64,000 nt of DNA from SAR92 clade bacterium (GTDB lineage Bacteria; Pseudomonadota; Gammaproteobacteria; Pseudomonadales; Porticoccaceae), in the NCBI GenBank assembly GCA_014381985.1, contig JACNKP010000070.1:21873-85872 (forward strand), read 5' to 3'. Below are positions 1-10,166 of this stretch, in pieces. The notes beneath the pieces were generated by a model. The model made no database searches. It was not told the origin of the DNA and saw only the letters and a program-made list of their open reading frames with translations. Numbering within the stretch: the stretch's first letter is position 1; every line of letters starts with the position of its first letter. The translations under genes were made by a program, and so were the position numbers.

Positions 1-942
<942 letters not shown>

Positions 943-1842
943 ATGGTTTCACTTAAGCAGCTGAATTACGCGTTGGCAGTGTCGAAAACGCTGCATTTTA
1001 AGCGCGCAGCAGACGCCTGTTTTATATCTCCTTCAACGCTCAGTAATGCTCTTACTGAGATGGAAAAGCAATTAGGCATTCAGATATTTGAGCGGGACAA
1101 TAAAAAAGTGCTAATTACTGAATTGGGTAAGCAGGTACTGGAGAAAGCGCAAACCATTATGCTGCAAGTTGATGATATTGAGCACTTGGCAGAAACACAG
1201 CAAGCGCCGCTAAGTCGGCCGATGTCTATCGGTATTATTCCGACAATCGCGCCCTACCTCTTGCCTATTATTTTACCCGCCATTAACCGGCAATACCCTG
1301 CGTTACAGTTGACCATTATTGAAGGGCAGTCTGAGGTGTTGGTGGGGCAAGTCAAACGCGGTGAAATAGATACTGCTATATTGGCCTTACCGTATGATCT
1401 TGAAGGGTTACTGACGTTCACTTTTTGGCAGGAGGACTTTTATTGGATTAGCCACAAAGATCATCATCTTGCCGGGAGAGATCATATCTCTGCCGGCGAA
1501 TTAGACCAAGCAGAGCTGATGTTGTTGCAAGATGGCCATTGCTTAAAGGACCAGATTCTCGACACTTGCATGATATCTAGCAGCTCTTATCACAGTGTGA
1601 GTGCTGCAAGTCTAGAGACATTGATTCAGTTAGTTGTGGGAAAGATGGGCTCTACGTTGGTACCGCAGATGGCGTTAGCTACCTTAATGGGGGCTAACGA
1701 GTCTCTTTGTAATGTGCACCTTAGTGAACCTGGACCTCACCGTGAGCTGGCGATGATCATGCGACCCACCTATGCGGGTGTGCACAACATAGAATTGCTC
1801 AAGGCGTTATTTAATAGTCAACTATCGATGCGATTTAGCTAG
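943..1842 (+). CDS. oxyR: LysR-type hydrogen peroxide sensor/activator OxyR
   Basis: A 299-residue LysR-family regulator. The N-terminal winged helix-turn-helix (about residues 1-60, HFKRAADACFISPSTLSNAL) is followed by a periplasmic-binding-protein-like sensor domain. The OxyR signature GHCLKDQILDTC is present. Its two cysteines, Cys200 and Cys209, are spaced as Cys199/Cys208 of E. coli OxyR, which form the peroxide-induced disulfide. I start at the ATG at 943, not the in-frame TTG at 928, because this matches the family's N-terminus (MVSLKQLNYALAV). No strong ribosome site is seen for either. The gene is divergent from katG, its expected target. Confidence 0.93.
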   Translation: MVSLKQLNYALAVSKTLHFKRAADACFISPSTLSNALTEMEKQLGIQIFERDNKKVLITELGKQVLEKAQTIMLQVDDIEHLAETQQAPLSRPMSIGIIPTIAPYLLPIILPAINRQYPALQLTIIEGQSEVLVGQVKRGEIDTAILALPYDLEGLLTFTFWQEDFYWISHKDHHLAGRDHISAGELDQAELMLLQDGHCLKDQILDTCMISSSSYHSVSAASLETLIQLVVGKMGSTLVPQMALATLMGANESLCNVHLSEPGPHRELAMIMRPTYAGVHNIELLKALFNSQLSMRFS

Positions 1843-1857
1843 TGCCAGTATTCAGCC

Positions 1858-2997
1858 TTAGAGGCCAAAAACAATCTTTTCACTTTTTAGTAAACGCTCC
1901 ATACCTAAGACTAGCGCGACTGAGATAATCAGCGTTGATAGACAAGAAACGGTCAGTTGCAGCAGGGGAATTTCTTTACCTTTCATTAAATCGATTAGAG
2001 CCTGCAGCTGCCCAGTCACTGGTGCCCAGCGCAATTCATCAGTTGCTAAGTCAAAGGTGACGGCGTAGGACAGGGCCATAGGGATGAATAACACAAAGGA
2101 GATGTACGTCTGGGCTTCTTTAAAACTCTTAGCCATAAAGGATACAAACAACTGCATACTTGCCGCGAAAATTGCGATAAACACTCCGGCTATGAGTGTG
2201 GCGATCATAAAGTTCAGGCTAATATCTACACTAAACCCAAGTTCTTGCCATGGCACCAGGGGATAGATGATTTTTGACATTATTAGCACCAATACCAGCC
2301 CTAACATGCCGAAAAAACTGACCGCACAGACTTTGGAGGCAATCAGTTCTCGCAGACTGATGGGATGACTTAGCAGAAGCGCTAGCGAGTTACGCTCTCG
2401 CTCTCCTGCGCTGGTATCAATAGCAAGATTCATCCCTGAGACAAAGATCGACAACAGCATAAATAAGATAATCATAGCCATAAGCTGGCCGCCTTTAGAT
2501 TCTGAGGTGGCTTGATCTTGCATTTTGATATTCAAGGAGTTCATTATTTTAGGATTAATTCCTCGAGCAATAAGCCTTAAACTAGCCATCTCTGAGCTAT
2601 AACTTCGCAGCGTTTTTTGTGTCTCGCGAATGGCGCTTTGCAAGTTTTCCTCTGATCCGTCAGCAATCAAGAGAACCTCTGCGGGTTCACCGCGATGCAT
2701 TTGTTCGGCGTAGGTAGCACCGATAATTATTTGAATGGCTTTGACTTCGGACTTGTCATCGCTATGCCGAATACCTTGGTTATCTAAAAAAGCAATAAGA
2801 TCTGGTGCGGCGGCGGCGTTGTTAATCGTAATATTTAAATCTTCAGGACTCGTTACTTTGTCGATGATAAGCATCATCATACCCGCCACAAGTATGGGTA
2901 CGAAAAAAGCGTAGTAAAGACCGGCCATGACTGAACGGTTGTCTCTTGCGGCGTCCACTAGTTCTTTACGGAGTAAACTAAAAAACCGGTTATTCAT
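1858..2997 (-). CDS. ABC-2 type exporter permease, NatB-like
   Basis: A 379-residue integral membrane protein. One hydrophobic segment lies near residues 22-45 and is followed by a large extracytoplasmic part (about 50-170). A C-terminal block has about five membrane spans and the SAGERERNSLALLLSHP stretch seen in NatB-like ABC-2 permeases. It overlaps the ATPase gene upstream by 4 bases (ATGA), so the two are translationally coupled and form one exporter. B. subtilis NatAB exports sodium, but substrates of related pairs vary and the substrate here cannot be read from sequence. It converges on oxyR with a 15-base gap. Confidence 0.85.
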   Translation of the reverse strand: MNNRFFSLLRKELVDAARDNRSVMAGLYYAFFVPILVAGMMMLIIDKVTSPEDLNITINNAAAAPDLIAFLDNQGIRHSDDKSEVKAIQIIIGATYAEQMHRGEPAEVLLIADGSEENLQSAIRETQKTLRSYSSEMASLRLIARGINPKIMNSLNIKMQDQATSESKGGQLMAMIILFMLLSIFVSGMNLAIDTSAGERERNSLALLLSHPISLRELIASKVCAVSFFGMLGLVLVLIMSKIIYPLVPWQELGFSVDISLNFMIATLIAGVFIAIFAASMQLFVSFMAKSFKEAQTYISFVLFIPMALSYAVTFDLATDELRWAPVTGQLQALIDLMKGKEIPLLQLTVSCLSTLIISVALVLGMERLLKSEKIVFGL

Positions 2998-3728
2998 GCC
3001 GCAATCCCCTCGTCAGTGCCAATCAGAGCAATGAAGGCTTCTTCCAGAGACGTTTGGTTAGTCTGGTCACAGAGCTCCTGTGGACTGCCAATGGCAACAG
3101 CCTTTCCGTCCGCCATTACCACCACACGATCACAAAGTGAGGCTACTTCTTGCATCACATGGCTGGAAAATAGGATGCAATGTCCCCCGGCCTTCAGTTT
3201 GCGAAGCATGTCTCTAAGCACTCTGGTACTCATTACATCTAGACCCCGAGTAGGTTCATCAAGGACGATATTTTTTGGTTTGTGAACAATAGCCTGTGCG
3301 AGCGCTGTTTTCATCCGCTGGCCTTGGGAGAATCCTTTACATCGCCGATCAGCAATATCCTCAAGGTGTAAGTCATCGATAACTTTGTTCGTGGCATCTA
3401 GTGCTCCACGTCTAGATAAGCCGCTTAGCTCGGCAAAGTAACGGATATATTCCCGTGGGGTTAGCCTCTCATAAATTCCAAATGGATCTGGAAATAGCCC
3501 TAACTGTTGCTTTGCCTCAACAGGCTTTATAGCAACATCGATGCCGTTGATTGTGGCGATTCCTTGGTCTGCTTTTAGAAGTCCGAAAATAGTCCTCAAG
3601 CATGTCGTTTTCCCTGCACCATTGGGGCCTAAAAGCCCAGTTATCTGGCCATCTTCCGCATGGAAACTTAAGCCATCAAGCGCTTGAACGTCACCGATTT
3701 TTTTTGATAAATTAGAGACCGAGATCAT
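2994..3728 (-). CDS. ABC transporter ATPase, NatA-like
   Basis: A 244-residue ATP-binding subunit of an ABC-2 exporter. It has Walker A GPNGAGKTT near residue 35, signature FSQGQRMKTALAQ near 135, Walker B NIVLDEPTRGLD, and the H-loop SSHVMQEV. It overlaps the upstream hydrolase gene and the downstream permease gene by 4 bases each (ATGA), giving one coupled operon: hydrolase, ATPase, permease. The partner permease resembles NatB, but the exported substrate is unknown. Confidence 0.9.
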   Translation of the reverse strand: MISVSNLSKKIGDVQALDGLSFHAEDGQITGLLGPNGAGKTTCLRTIFGLLKADQGIATINGIDVAIKPVEAKQQLGLFPDPFGIYERLTPREYIRYFAELSGLSRRGALDATNKVIDDLHLEDIADRRCKGFSQGQRMKTALAQAIVHKPKNIVLDEPTRGLDVMSTRVLRDMLRKLKAGGHCILFSSHVMQEVASLCDRVVVMADGKAVAIGSPQELCDQTNQTSLEEAFIALIGTDEGIAA

Positions 3729-5233
3729 AGCGCTTCCTCAGAAGTTGTCTTTTGTTCAGTGGATGGTATGACTATATCGATGCCATTGGCATTGAGATAA
3801 AAACTCCTCGCTCGGCCTTTTTTAAGACAGTCGCCATCCAATTCTGCGATAGACCCTTCTTCAACGAGTTGAGCAACTATGCGATTAGCACAAGATTGCA
3901 TGGCCACGCCATGCGCTGCATGGGGGGCAACAAGATGTGTAGAGTTTTTCATGTCGACCATGGCAAGCTCAGCCCATTCAGGGGGCGTTGCAGGATCCAA
4001 TTCGCCTGACAGCAGTAGGGTGGGTATGTCGCTAACGATAGCGGCAGAAAAGGACTTGGCAACTTTATCACTGGGCCAGATCGAGCATACCTTGGACAGC
4101 TCGGAAAACATCGTACTACCGATATGTGACTGCTCAAGACCCTCACTCAAGCCAGCAGGAACTCGGTGAATATCTTCACTGCAGACTACCGAAGCATGCA
4201 TGCCCATAGCCATACCCATGCCCTCCATAGACAGCGAGTAGAGTCCTAAAATAGCCTGATAATTTCCCCTGCTTGCCTGGTCTATTGCATGAGGCAGTAG
4301 CGCTCTTGTGGTGGGTGAATACAGCGCAAGGCGAATAACGCCAAGGAACTTATTATGAGTAAGTAAAAACTCTGTCGGCTGAGCTGTCAAAGGATGAAAT
4401 ATTTGTGTTTTGATAGGCGCGACTAGGAGATCAGATTCAATAGCAACTAGGGCCTCTCTGAGAGATGGAAATTGATTTTGGCATCGAGCCTGGTCCTCAC
4501 AATCACTGATCAAAAGATTGAAGGCGCGGTCAACAGCCAATCCAATAGTTAAAACAGATTGCTGCATTGGAACAACGCCATCTAAGGTGACAGTGGCCAA
4601 TGCTCCTACATGTTCACGCATATACAGCTGGGCCATACGGGTGCCATAGGAAATGCCATAGACATGCAATCTGTCATAGCCAAGAGATTTTCTCACTGCC
4701 TCAAAATCATTAAGGGCATTGGTGCTAGTGTATTGAGTGACATCGCTATCAATTGCCGCAAGACATTTCTTGGTTTCTGCGACGGTATCAAAATCATCTC
4801 CATCGATGAGCAGTGGTGAGATATCTTTATCTTCGGGACAGTGCAAAATATTGGAGCGGCCCGTTCCACGCTGGTCGATGAGCAAAATATCTCTGGTCTC
4901 TCGAACCTGTCCAAATGTGTTATCAAACAGTGGGGCGTTATCGATTGCCGACTGGCCTGGACCACCCGCAATGGCGAGGAAAGCCTGATTAGGATAAATA
5001 TTTTTAACCGCCGGAATTATCGCGTAATGAATGTTAATTTTGCGGCCGTTGGGGTTATCTGGATTTTCTGCGACTTTGACATAGCCACAGCGCAGGCGCT
5101 CTGAAAGACCGTCTACATAGCAGTGGTCGTTCTCTTTATGAGCCGGTTGAGCAAGAGCCACTGTTGCCAAAAAAATGGCGACAATCGTAGTCACTATTTT
5201 ACCTAAAATGGCAGGCCTTTGATTAATGGGCAA
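3725..5233 (-). CDS. exported alpha/beta hydrolase, peptidase S33 (TAP-like)
   Basis: A 502-residue alpha/beta-hydrolase with an N-terminal signal sequence (hydrophobic residues about 12-28, then ALAQP). The oxyanion region is GGPGQS at about 90-95, and DQRGTGRS follows at 120-127. The nucleophile is Ser195 in GISYG. The late Asp (SGELDPATPP) and His (APHAAHGVA) complete a triad typical of tripeptidyl/prolyl aminopeptidase-like S33 enzymes. The start is TTG at 5233, supported by AGGAG seven bases upstream. It is first in an operon with an ABC-2 exporter, so it may act on a peptide or ester outside the cytoplasm. That pairing and the substrate are inference. Confidence 0.85.
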   Translation of the reverse strand: MPINQRPAILGKIVTTIVAIFLATVALAQPAHKENDHCYVDGLSERLRCGYVKVAENPDNPNGRKINIHYAIIPAVKNIYPNQAFLAIAGGPGQSAIDNAPLFDNTFGQVRETRDILLIDQRGTGRSNILHCPEDKDISPLLIDGDDFDTVAETKKCLAAIDSDVTQYTSTNALNDFEAVRKSLGYDRLHVYGISYGTRMAQLYMREHVGALATVTLDGVVPMQQSVLTIGLAVDRAFNLLISDCEDQARCQNQFPSLREALVAIESDLLVAPIKTQIFHPLTAQPTEFLLTHNKFLGVIRLALYSPTTRALLPHAIDQASRGNYQAILGLYSLSMEGMGMAMGMHASVVCSEDIHRVPAGLSEGLEQSHIGSTMFSELSKVCSIWPSDKVAKSFSAAIVSDIPTLLLSGELDPATPPEWAELAMVDMKNSTHLVAPHAAHGVAMQSCANRIVAQLVEEGSIAELDGDCLKKGRARSFYLNANGIDIVIPSTEQKTTSEEAL

Positions 5234-5302
5234 GACAAAACTCCTGTTTACTGGCGGGAAAATCTCAAATAACTATACACAAATAAATAAATCAAGACCA
5301 CT

Positions 5303-6439
5303 TCAGAACGCTTGCAATACCGTATTTAAAAATTGGTAACCCAAGGGGGTCGTGCGATAGTTATTTGAATTTGGCTCTAGTAACCCAAGAGATTCTAAGT
5401 GGCTAGTCACTTTCTGAATAGATTTGGGGTCTATTCCGGTTCTAGCCTTAAAATAATCGATAGGTACACCTTGTTTTAAGCGCAAACCGTTCATCATAAA
5501 TTCTAGTGCCATTTCATCAGGTTTAATGGCGTTACTTTGGCTGATAGCAGATCCCATACGATCTAAATAATGATCGGGCTGCCGAGTTTTCGCAGTTCGA
5601 AGCACTTGCTGTTGTTCGGGAAGAGTAATCTTTCCGTGAGCACCTGCACCGATACCCAAATAGTCGCCAAACTGCCAATAGTTCATATTGTGTGCTGCTT
5701 TTTGATTATTTAGGGCAAAGGCGGAGACCTCATACTGCTCAAACTGATTTTCTTGTAGCATGACCATGCCAGCTTGTTGTATATCGGCTAGACGGTCATC
5801 AATGGGCAACAGTGGTGGTTTTGAGAAAAACTCGGTATTTGGCTCTATAGTGAGTTGATACCAAGAGATATGCATGGCACCGGCATCAATAGCCTGTGTG
5901 AGATCAGCCTCAGCCTGACTAATGGTCTGATTGGGCAAACCATGCATAAGGTCGATATTGAAGTTATCAAAACCCACCGATCTGGCTGTGGCAATTGCCC
6001 TCAGAGCCTGACCAGCATCATGAATTCGACCAAGGCGGTTAAGGTGTGAATCGTCAAAACTTTGCACTCCGATCGATAGTCGATTAATGCCGGCACTGCG
6101 AAAATCAGAAAATTTGTTTTGCTCAAACGTTCCGGGGTTAGCTTCTAGGGTTATCTCAATATCTGACTCAAATCCTATCAAGCCCTCTGCGGCAACTAGG
6201 ATGGCCTCGATTGCTGGCCCAGAAAAAAGACTGGGGGTGCCACCACCGATAAAAATTGAATGTAATTTTCTGCCCTGTACCCAATGCAAATCCGCTTTGA
6301 GATCTTCGATTAGGGCGGCAATATAAGCCTGCTCGGGAATGTTGTCCTTGGCTACATGGGAGTTAAAATCGCAGTAAGGACATTTTTTAACACACCAAGG
6401 GATGTGAATGTAGAGCGAGAGTGGCGGTAAATGAATCAC
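5303..6439 (-). CDS. hemW: radical SAM haem chaperone HemW
   Basis: A 378-residue radical-SAM protein. The cluster motif CVKKCPYC (Cys16, Cys20, Cys23) has the CxxxCxxC spacing, preceded by the typical YIHIPWC. It also has FIGGGTPS and the C-terminal HemW winged domain. HemW proteins resemble oxygen-independent coproporphyrinogen oxidase HemN but lack that activity and bind and hand over haem. The start is GTG at 6439, overlapping the rdgB stop (GTGA). The rdgB-hemW pairing is common in gammaproteobacteria. Other tetrapyrrole genes (hemB, hemL, hemJ) occur near 53-56 kb. Confidence 0.93.
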   Translation of the reverse strand: MIHLPPLSLYIHIPWCVKKCPYCDFNSHVAKDNIPEQAYIAALIEDLKADLHWVQGRKLHSIFIGGGTPSLFSGPAIEAILVAAEGLIGFESDIEITLEANPGTFEQNKFSDFRSAGINRLSIGVQSFDDSHLNRLGRIHDAGQALRAIATARSVGFDNFNIDLMHGLPNQTISQAEADLTQAIDAGAMHISWYQLTIEPNTEFFSKPPLLPIDDRLADIQQAGMVMLQENQFEQYEVSAFALNNQKAAHNMNYWQFGDYLGIGAGAHGKITLPEQQQVLRTAKTRQPDHYLDRMGSAISQSNAIKPDEMALEFMMNGLRLKQGVPIDYFKARTGIDPKSIQKVTSHLESLGLLEPNSNNYRTTPLGYQFLNTVLQAF

Positions 6440-7035
6440 AAGCTCATTTGCTGTAAAAATTGAGCAATGGCTTTGCCTCGATGGCTAAGGCTATGTTTGG
6501 TTGATTTGTCTAGTTCGGCAGCATGGCAAGCCATTTCTGGAACATAGAATATTGGATCATAACCGAATCCGTGAGTGCCTCGATGTTCGAAAGTGATACT
6601 GCCCTCCCATGTTCCTTGGCAGATAATGGGAGTAGGATCTTCTGCGTGGCGCAGATAGACAATAACTGCTTGATAGCGAGCGCCGCGCTGGTCGATGGGA
6701 ATACCCGTTAATGCTGTTAATAGCTTTTCGCGATTGGTCGCGTCAGTGGCGCCATCACCAGAGTAGCGCGCGGAGTATATGCCTGGCGCCCCTAGGAGAT
6801 AATCAACTTCTAGGCCGGAGTCATCGGCAATAGCGGGAAGGCCTGACAGCGCCGAGGCATTTCTAGCCTTTAGAATGGCATTTTCGACAAATGTTAGACC
6901 GGTCTCTTCGATATCTGGAATATTTAAATCGCCTTGGGGGGTGATGCTAAATCCTAGGCCGCCTAATAGCTCTTGTAGCTCTTTAATTTTGCCAGGGTTA
7001 CCGCTAGCTAGTACGATATTTTTTGGATTACTCAC
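6436..7035 (-). CDS. rdgB: XTP/dITP diphosphatase (Ham1 family)
   Basis: A 199-residue nucleotide pool sanitising enzyme that hydrolyses XTP, ITP and dITP to monophosphates. The N-terminal motif [13 protein letters not shown] binds the nucleotide. Further motifs are [38 protein letters not shown], and C-terminal GFGYDPIF and SHRGKA. Length is normal for the family. The start is GTG at 7035. It is followed with a 4-base overlap by hemW. Confidence 0.95.
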   Translation of the reverse strand: MSNPKNIVLASGNPGKIKELQELLGGLGFSITPQGDLNIPDIEETGLTFVENAILKARNASALSGLPAIADDSGLEVDYLLGAPGIYSARYSGDGATDATNREKLLTALTGIPIDQRGARYQAVIVYLRHAEDPTPIICQGTWEGSITFEHRGTHGFGYDPIFYVPEMACHAAELDKSTKHSLSHRGKAIAQFLQQMSL

Positions 7036-7059
7036 TTTAAATGTCCGTATTGTTGGTGA

Positions 7060-7497
7060 TTAGTCATGGTACATTTTTTTTTGAAATTTGAAATCATAGG
7101 CATAGCTTGGCTTGCCATTGTTAGGTTTAACCGTAATCTTAAAGGTTAGATAATCTTCATTCTCAAATTCAAAGGGTGCGAGGTAATAGAGCGCTTGCTC
7201 CTCTTTAATAGCAACAAATTCTAATGACTGACTTTGTTGCAAGATATTGAACACCCGGCCAGAAACCGTCGAGGGCGTACCAACTGCTAGGGTTTCCATA
7301 ACGGCAATATTAACGATGCCTTTACCTTTACCTCTGACAATATTGTTTGTCACTGCAATATTGGGATCGATAAAGGAGCTATTAAACGCGCTGAAAAAAA
7401 TCTTATAGTTGCCATGCTGCTTGTAGAGTTGCTCTTCAAATGCCAGTCCCATTAGCGGCATAGCCAGCAGCACAGCTACCAGAATGATCCTTTTCAT
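7060..7497 (-). CDS. exported DUF4426 protein
   Basis: A 145-residue protein with a cleavable signal sequence (hydrophobic 5-18, then GLAFEE). The mature part is a predicted beta-rich periplasmic domain. It matches the DUF4426 family, typically encoded between metW and rdgB as here. The role is unknown. The ATG start at 7497 follows GAGGATC. Twenty-four bases separate it from rdgB downstream. Confidence 0.8.
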   Translation of the reverse strand: MKRIILVAVLLAMPLMGLAFEEQLYKQHGNYKIFFSAFNSSFIDPNIAVTNNIVRGKGKGIVNIAVMETLAVGTPSTVSGRVFNILQQSQSLEFVAIKEEQALYYLAPFEFENEDYLTFKITVKPNNGKPSYAYDFKFQKKMYHD

Positions 7498-7539
7498 TAG
7501 TTTGATCCTCGTTATGATTATTGCCTGACTATTAAAACC

Positions 7540-8124
7540 CTATTTTGCTAGATGATAAACCGCTGTTTTAGCAAATAAGCTAGGGCAGAGGCTATTTAAT
7601 CCTAGAAATTGGCTGCCGACAAAGGTTCTTTTTAATATTTTGATCTGGCGCTCAGAACAGAGTGCTTCGAAATCTTTATAGGTAAATAAATGTATGTTGG
7701 GTGTGTCATACCATTGATAGGCAAGTTGCTTTGTGACCGGCATGCGCCCTCGAATCGCCAAAAAACTGCGCGTTTGCCAGTGACCAAAGTTAGGGAAGGT
7801 AACAATGCAACGGTTGCCGATTCTGAGCATTTCATCGAGAACCAAGTGTGGATTCCGCAAAGCTTGTAATGTTTGGCTCATAAGGACAGTATCAAAGCTG
7901 TTGTCGGGAAAATTCTTTAAGCCTTTATTTAAATCTTGCTCGATGACGTTAAGGCCTTTTTGAATACACTGGTTGATAGAATCAGGATCAATTTCTAATC
8001 CATAACCTTGAACCTGATAATCATCGATTAATCTTCGCAGTAGTGTGCCGTCACCGCAACCGAGATCTAGTAAGCGAGATTTAGGCTCGATCCACGCGCC
8101 AATAGGTACGGTGTCGTTGATCAT
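7540..8124 (-). CDS. metW: methionine biosynthesis protein MetW
   Basis: A 194-residue class I methyltransferase-fold protein. The SAM-binding motif RLLDLGCGDGTLL lies near residues 17-29, and NSFDTVLMSQTLQALRNPH follows. MetW accompanies MetX in many proteobacteria and supports homoserine acylation; no methyl acceptor is established. The ATG overlaps the metX stop by 4 bases (ATGA), so the two are translationally coupled. Confidence 0.94.
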   Translation of the reverse strand: MINDTVPIGAWIEPKSRLLDLGCGDGTLLRRLIDDYQVQGYGLEIDPDSINQCIQKGLNVIEQDLNKGLKNFPDNSFDTVLMSQTLQALRNPHLVLDEMLRIGNRCIVTFPNFGHWQTRSFLAIRGRMPVTKQLAYQWYDTPNIHLFTYKDFEALCSERQIKILKRTFVGSQFLGLNSLCPSLFAKTAVYHLAK

Positions 8125-9293
8125 AATGAGCTTTCTTCGAGTTCATTTGAAACTCGGCTGAGATAAAGACTAACGGCTTTTTGGTATCGCGAGTTAGGCA
8201 AAAGAAAAGCATCATGCCCCTGATCAGATTCGATTTTGATATAAGAGACTGCTTTACCTGCACTCATCAAAGAGTCGGTAATTTGTTCTGAGCATAGTGG
8301 TGAAAACCGCCAATCACTACTGAATGAAACGACCAAAAATTGACATTGGGCATGACCGAAGGCTTTAGCTGGGTCGTCGTTATAATCTTGGGCTAGGTCG
8401 AAATGATCGAGCATTTTGGTAATCAAAATATAACTATTGGCATCAAACCTCTGAGAAAATTTATCACCCTGATAATTCAGATAACTGGCGACTTCAAATT
8501 CACCTAGCTCTTTCTCAGTCGTCCCTATATCACCACCATTCACCAAACGACCAAACTTTCTACCGAGAGCATCGTCAGACAAATAGGTTAAGTGCCCAAT
8601 CATACGTGCTAGTGCAAGGCCCTGTTTTGGGCTGGTTTCATGGTCTAAATAATGACCATCCTTAAATTCAACATCGGATTGTATGGCGCGGCGTGCAATT
8701 TCATTAAAGGCAATATTTTGTGCTGACAATCTCATAGCCGCCGCGATCACAACAGCATGTTTTAATTTGTCAGGGTAGGCTAGTGACCAGCACATTGCCT
8801 GCATGCCACCCAAACTACCCCCAATCACTGCAGCCCAGCATTCTATTTTTAAGTGATCCATCAGATATTTTTGAGACTCAACCCAGTCTCTTACTTGTAT
8901 TGGCGGAAAGCTATCACCATAGGCCTTGCCGGTTCTAGGGTTATTAGAGGTCGGCCCAGTACTGCCAAAACAACTACCAATATTATTGGGACATACGACA
9001 AAGAATTTGTCGGTATCTATAGCTTTGCCTGGGCCAATGTAGTGATCCCACCAACCGACTTTGCCCTCTGCATTGATTCCGGCAACATGATGATCACCGC
9101 TTAACGCATGACAGATAAGAATGGCATTACTGCGCGCCTTATTGAGAATTCCGTAGGTTTCAAAAATAAGAGAATGAGAGGGCAAATTCGCCCCACACAC
9201 CAAATCCATGGGCCTATTTATGGCTGCTGCCTGAGGTACAGTAGCGCCAAGTGAATTATCAGGGCTGGAGGATAGTGAACTATCTGAAGACAT
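8121..9293 (-). CDS. metX: homoserine O-acyltransferase MetX
   Basis: A 390-residue alpha/beta-hydrolase-fold enzyme that acylates homoserine to start methionine synthesis. The family motif NNIGSCFGSTGP and the nucleophile-elbow GGSLGGMQAM (catalytic Ser) are present. A late Asp (FSSDWRFSP) and His (ESDQGHDAFL) complete the triad. MetX enzymes use either acetyl-CoA or succinyl-CoA, and many MetX proteins encoded beside metW in gammaproteobacteria are succinyltransferases. Sequence inspection alone does not settle this. The gene heads the metX-metW-DUF4426-rdgB-hemW run. Confidence 0.93.
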   Translation of the reverse strand: MSSDSSLSSSPDNSLGATVPQAAAINRPMDLVCGANLPSHSLIFETYGILNKARSNAILICHALSGDHHVAGINAEGKVGWWDHYIGPGKAIDTDKFFVVCPNNIGSCFGSTGPTSNNPRTGKAYGDSFPPIQVRDWVESQKYLMDHLKIECWAAVIGGSLGGMQAMCWSLAYPDKLKHAVVIAAAMRLSAQNIAFNEIARRAIQSDVEFKDGHYLDHETSPKQGLALARMIGHLTYLSDDALGRKFGRLVNGGDIGTTEKELGEFEVASYLNYQGDKFSQRFDANSYILITKMLDHFDLAQDYNDDPAKAFGHAQCQFLVVSFSSDWRFSPLCSEQITDSLMSAGKAVSYIKIESDQGHDAFLLPNSRYQKAVSLYLSRVSNELEESSL

Positions 9294-9593
9294 AGTATTA
9301 AAAATAACGGCTTTGTTTTAAGGGTCTTTTAAAGATTAAGGGTACCATTAGATTAACCTAGCATAGGCATAATTAATGGTTATAACCTTTTATGGATCAG
9401 CCTAGAGTTGTCGTTTTGGCTTGGTTTTTCTGCTTAATATGAGTTGACGCTGGCAGGATCAAAGGGGTATTGATGTGAAGGACTTTGTGCTCGGAAGATT
9501 AACCGCTCATCACTATTATTTTGGATTTCGCCGTACCGAATTGTTTTGCAAAGTAACTAATTAATGGGCATAACTAGGCAGAATGCAAAAAAA
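9294..9593. other. 300-base intergenic region upstream of metX
   Basis: AT-rich spacer between yggT and metX, both on the minus strand. It should carry the metX promoter. No riboswitch, MetJ-box array or terminator hairpin was recognised. A 29-codon plus-strand frame (9475-9564, GTG after AGGGG) is open but unsupported. Confidence 0.5.
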
Positions 9594-10142
9594 TTAGATT
9601 AAATTACTCAGTACTGGCAATACTTGGCCTCGAATAAACATCAGTGTAAATATTGCCACCATCGGCGAAATATCAATCATGCCGATCGGCGGAATCACCT
9701 TCCTAAAGGGCTTCATATAAGGATCTATTATTTGGCTAATGACCCTGACCGTAGGGTGGCTAGTGGTGCCCACCCAGCTAGAAATAGCCAGAATAAGAAT
9801 GCCGTAAAAATAAATCTGAATTAAGCTAGCTAATAACGACAATGCCGCGACAAACAGATAGGTGGGCAGTTGCTCAACCAAAACTTTTTCAAAGCCTATC
9901 ATGATGATAAAGAACGACCACTTAACCAGAATGGCACTTATCAGTGCCGCAGTATTAAATCTGCCGAAGGTTGGAAATATTTTGTGCAATGTCTCAACGA
10001 CTGGCGCAGTGACTTTAAATATCGTCTGCGATATGGGGTTAAAAAAATCAGCTTGGACTAATTGTAGCAATAGTCTCACCAACAGCACGGTGGCATAAAG
10101 ATCAATGACTAACCTAATAATATTAACTGCACCATCACCCAT
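9594..10142 (-). CDS. yggT: YggT-family integral membrane protein
   Basis: A 182-residue membrane protein made of two YGGT repeats, each with paired hydrophobic helices. The conserved NPISQTIFKVTAPVVETL and related DPYMKPFRKVIPPIGMIDISP segments follow the first helix of each repeat. The molecular role is unsettled; homologues have been linked to osmotic stress and membrane processes. It follows proC by 24 bases in the order yggS-proC-yggT found across gammaproteobacteria. Confidence 0.9.
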   Translation of the reverse strand: MGDGAVNIIRLVIDLYATVLLVRLLLQLVQADFFNPISQTIFKVTAPVVETLHKIFPTFGRFNTAALISAILVKWSFFIIMIGFEKVLVEQLPTYLFVAALSLLASLIQIYFYGILILAISSWVGTTSHPTVRVISQIIDPYMKPFRKVIPPIGMIDISPMVAIFTLMFIRGQVLPVLSNLI

Positions 10143-10166
10143 TAAGTAACTCCTTTATTAAATTGA

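Noticed and set aside
9475..9564. 29-codon plus-strand frame with AGGGG upstream, before metX
   Set aside because: GTG start, no family resemblance, and only a poor promoter that overlaps the ribosome site. Too weak to call.
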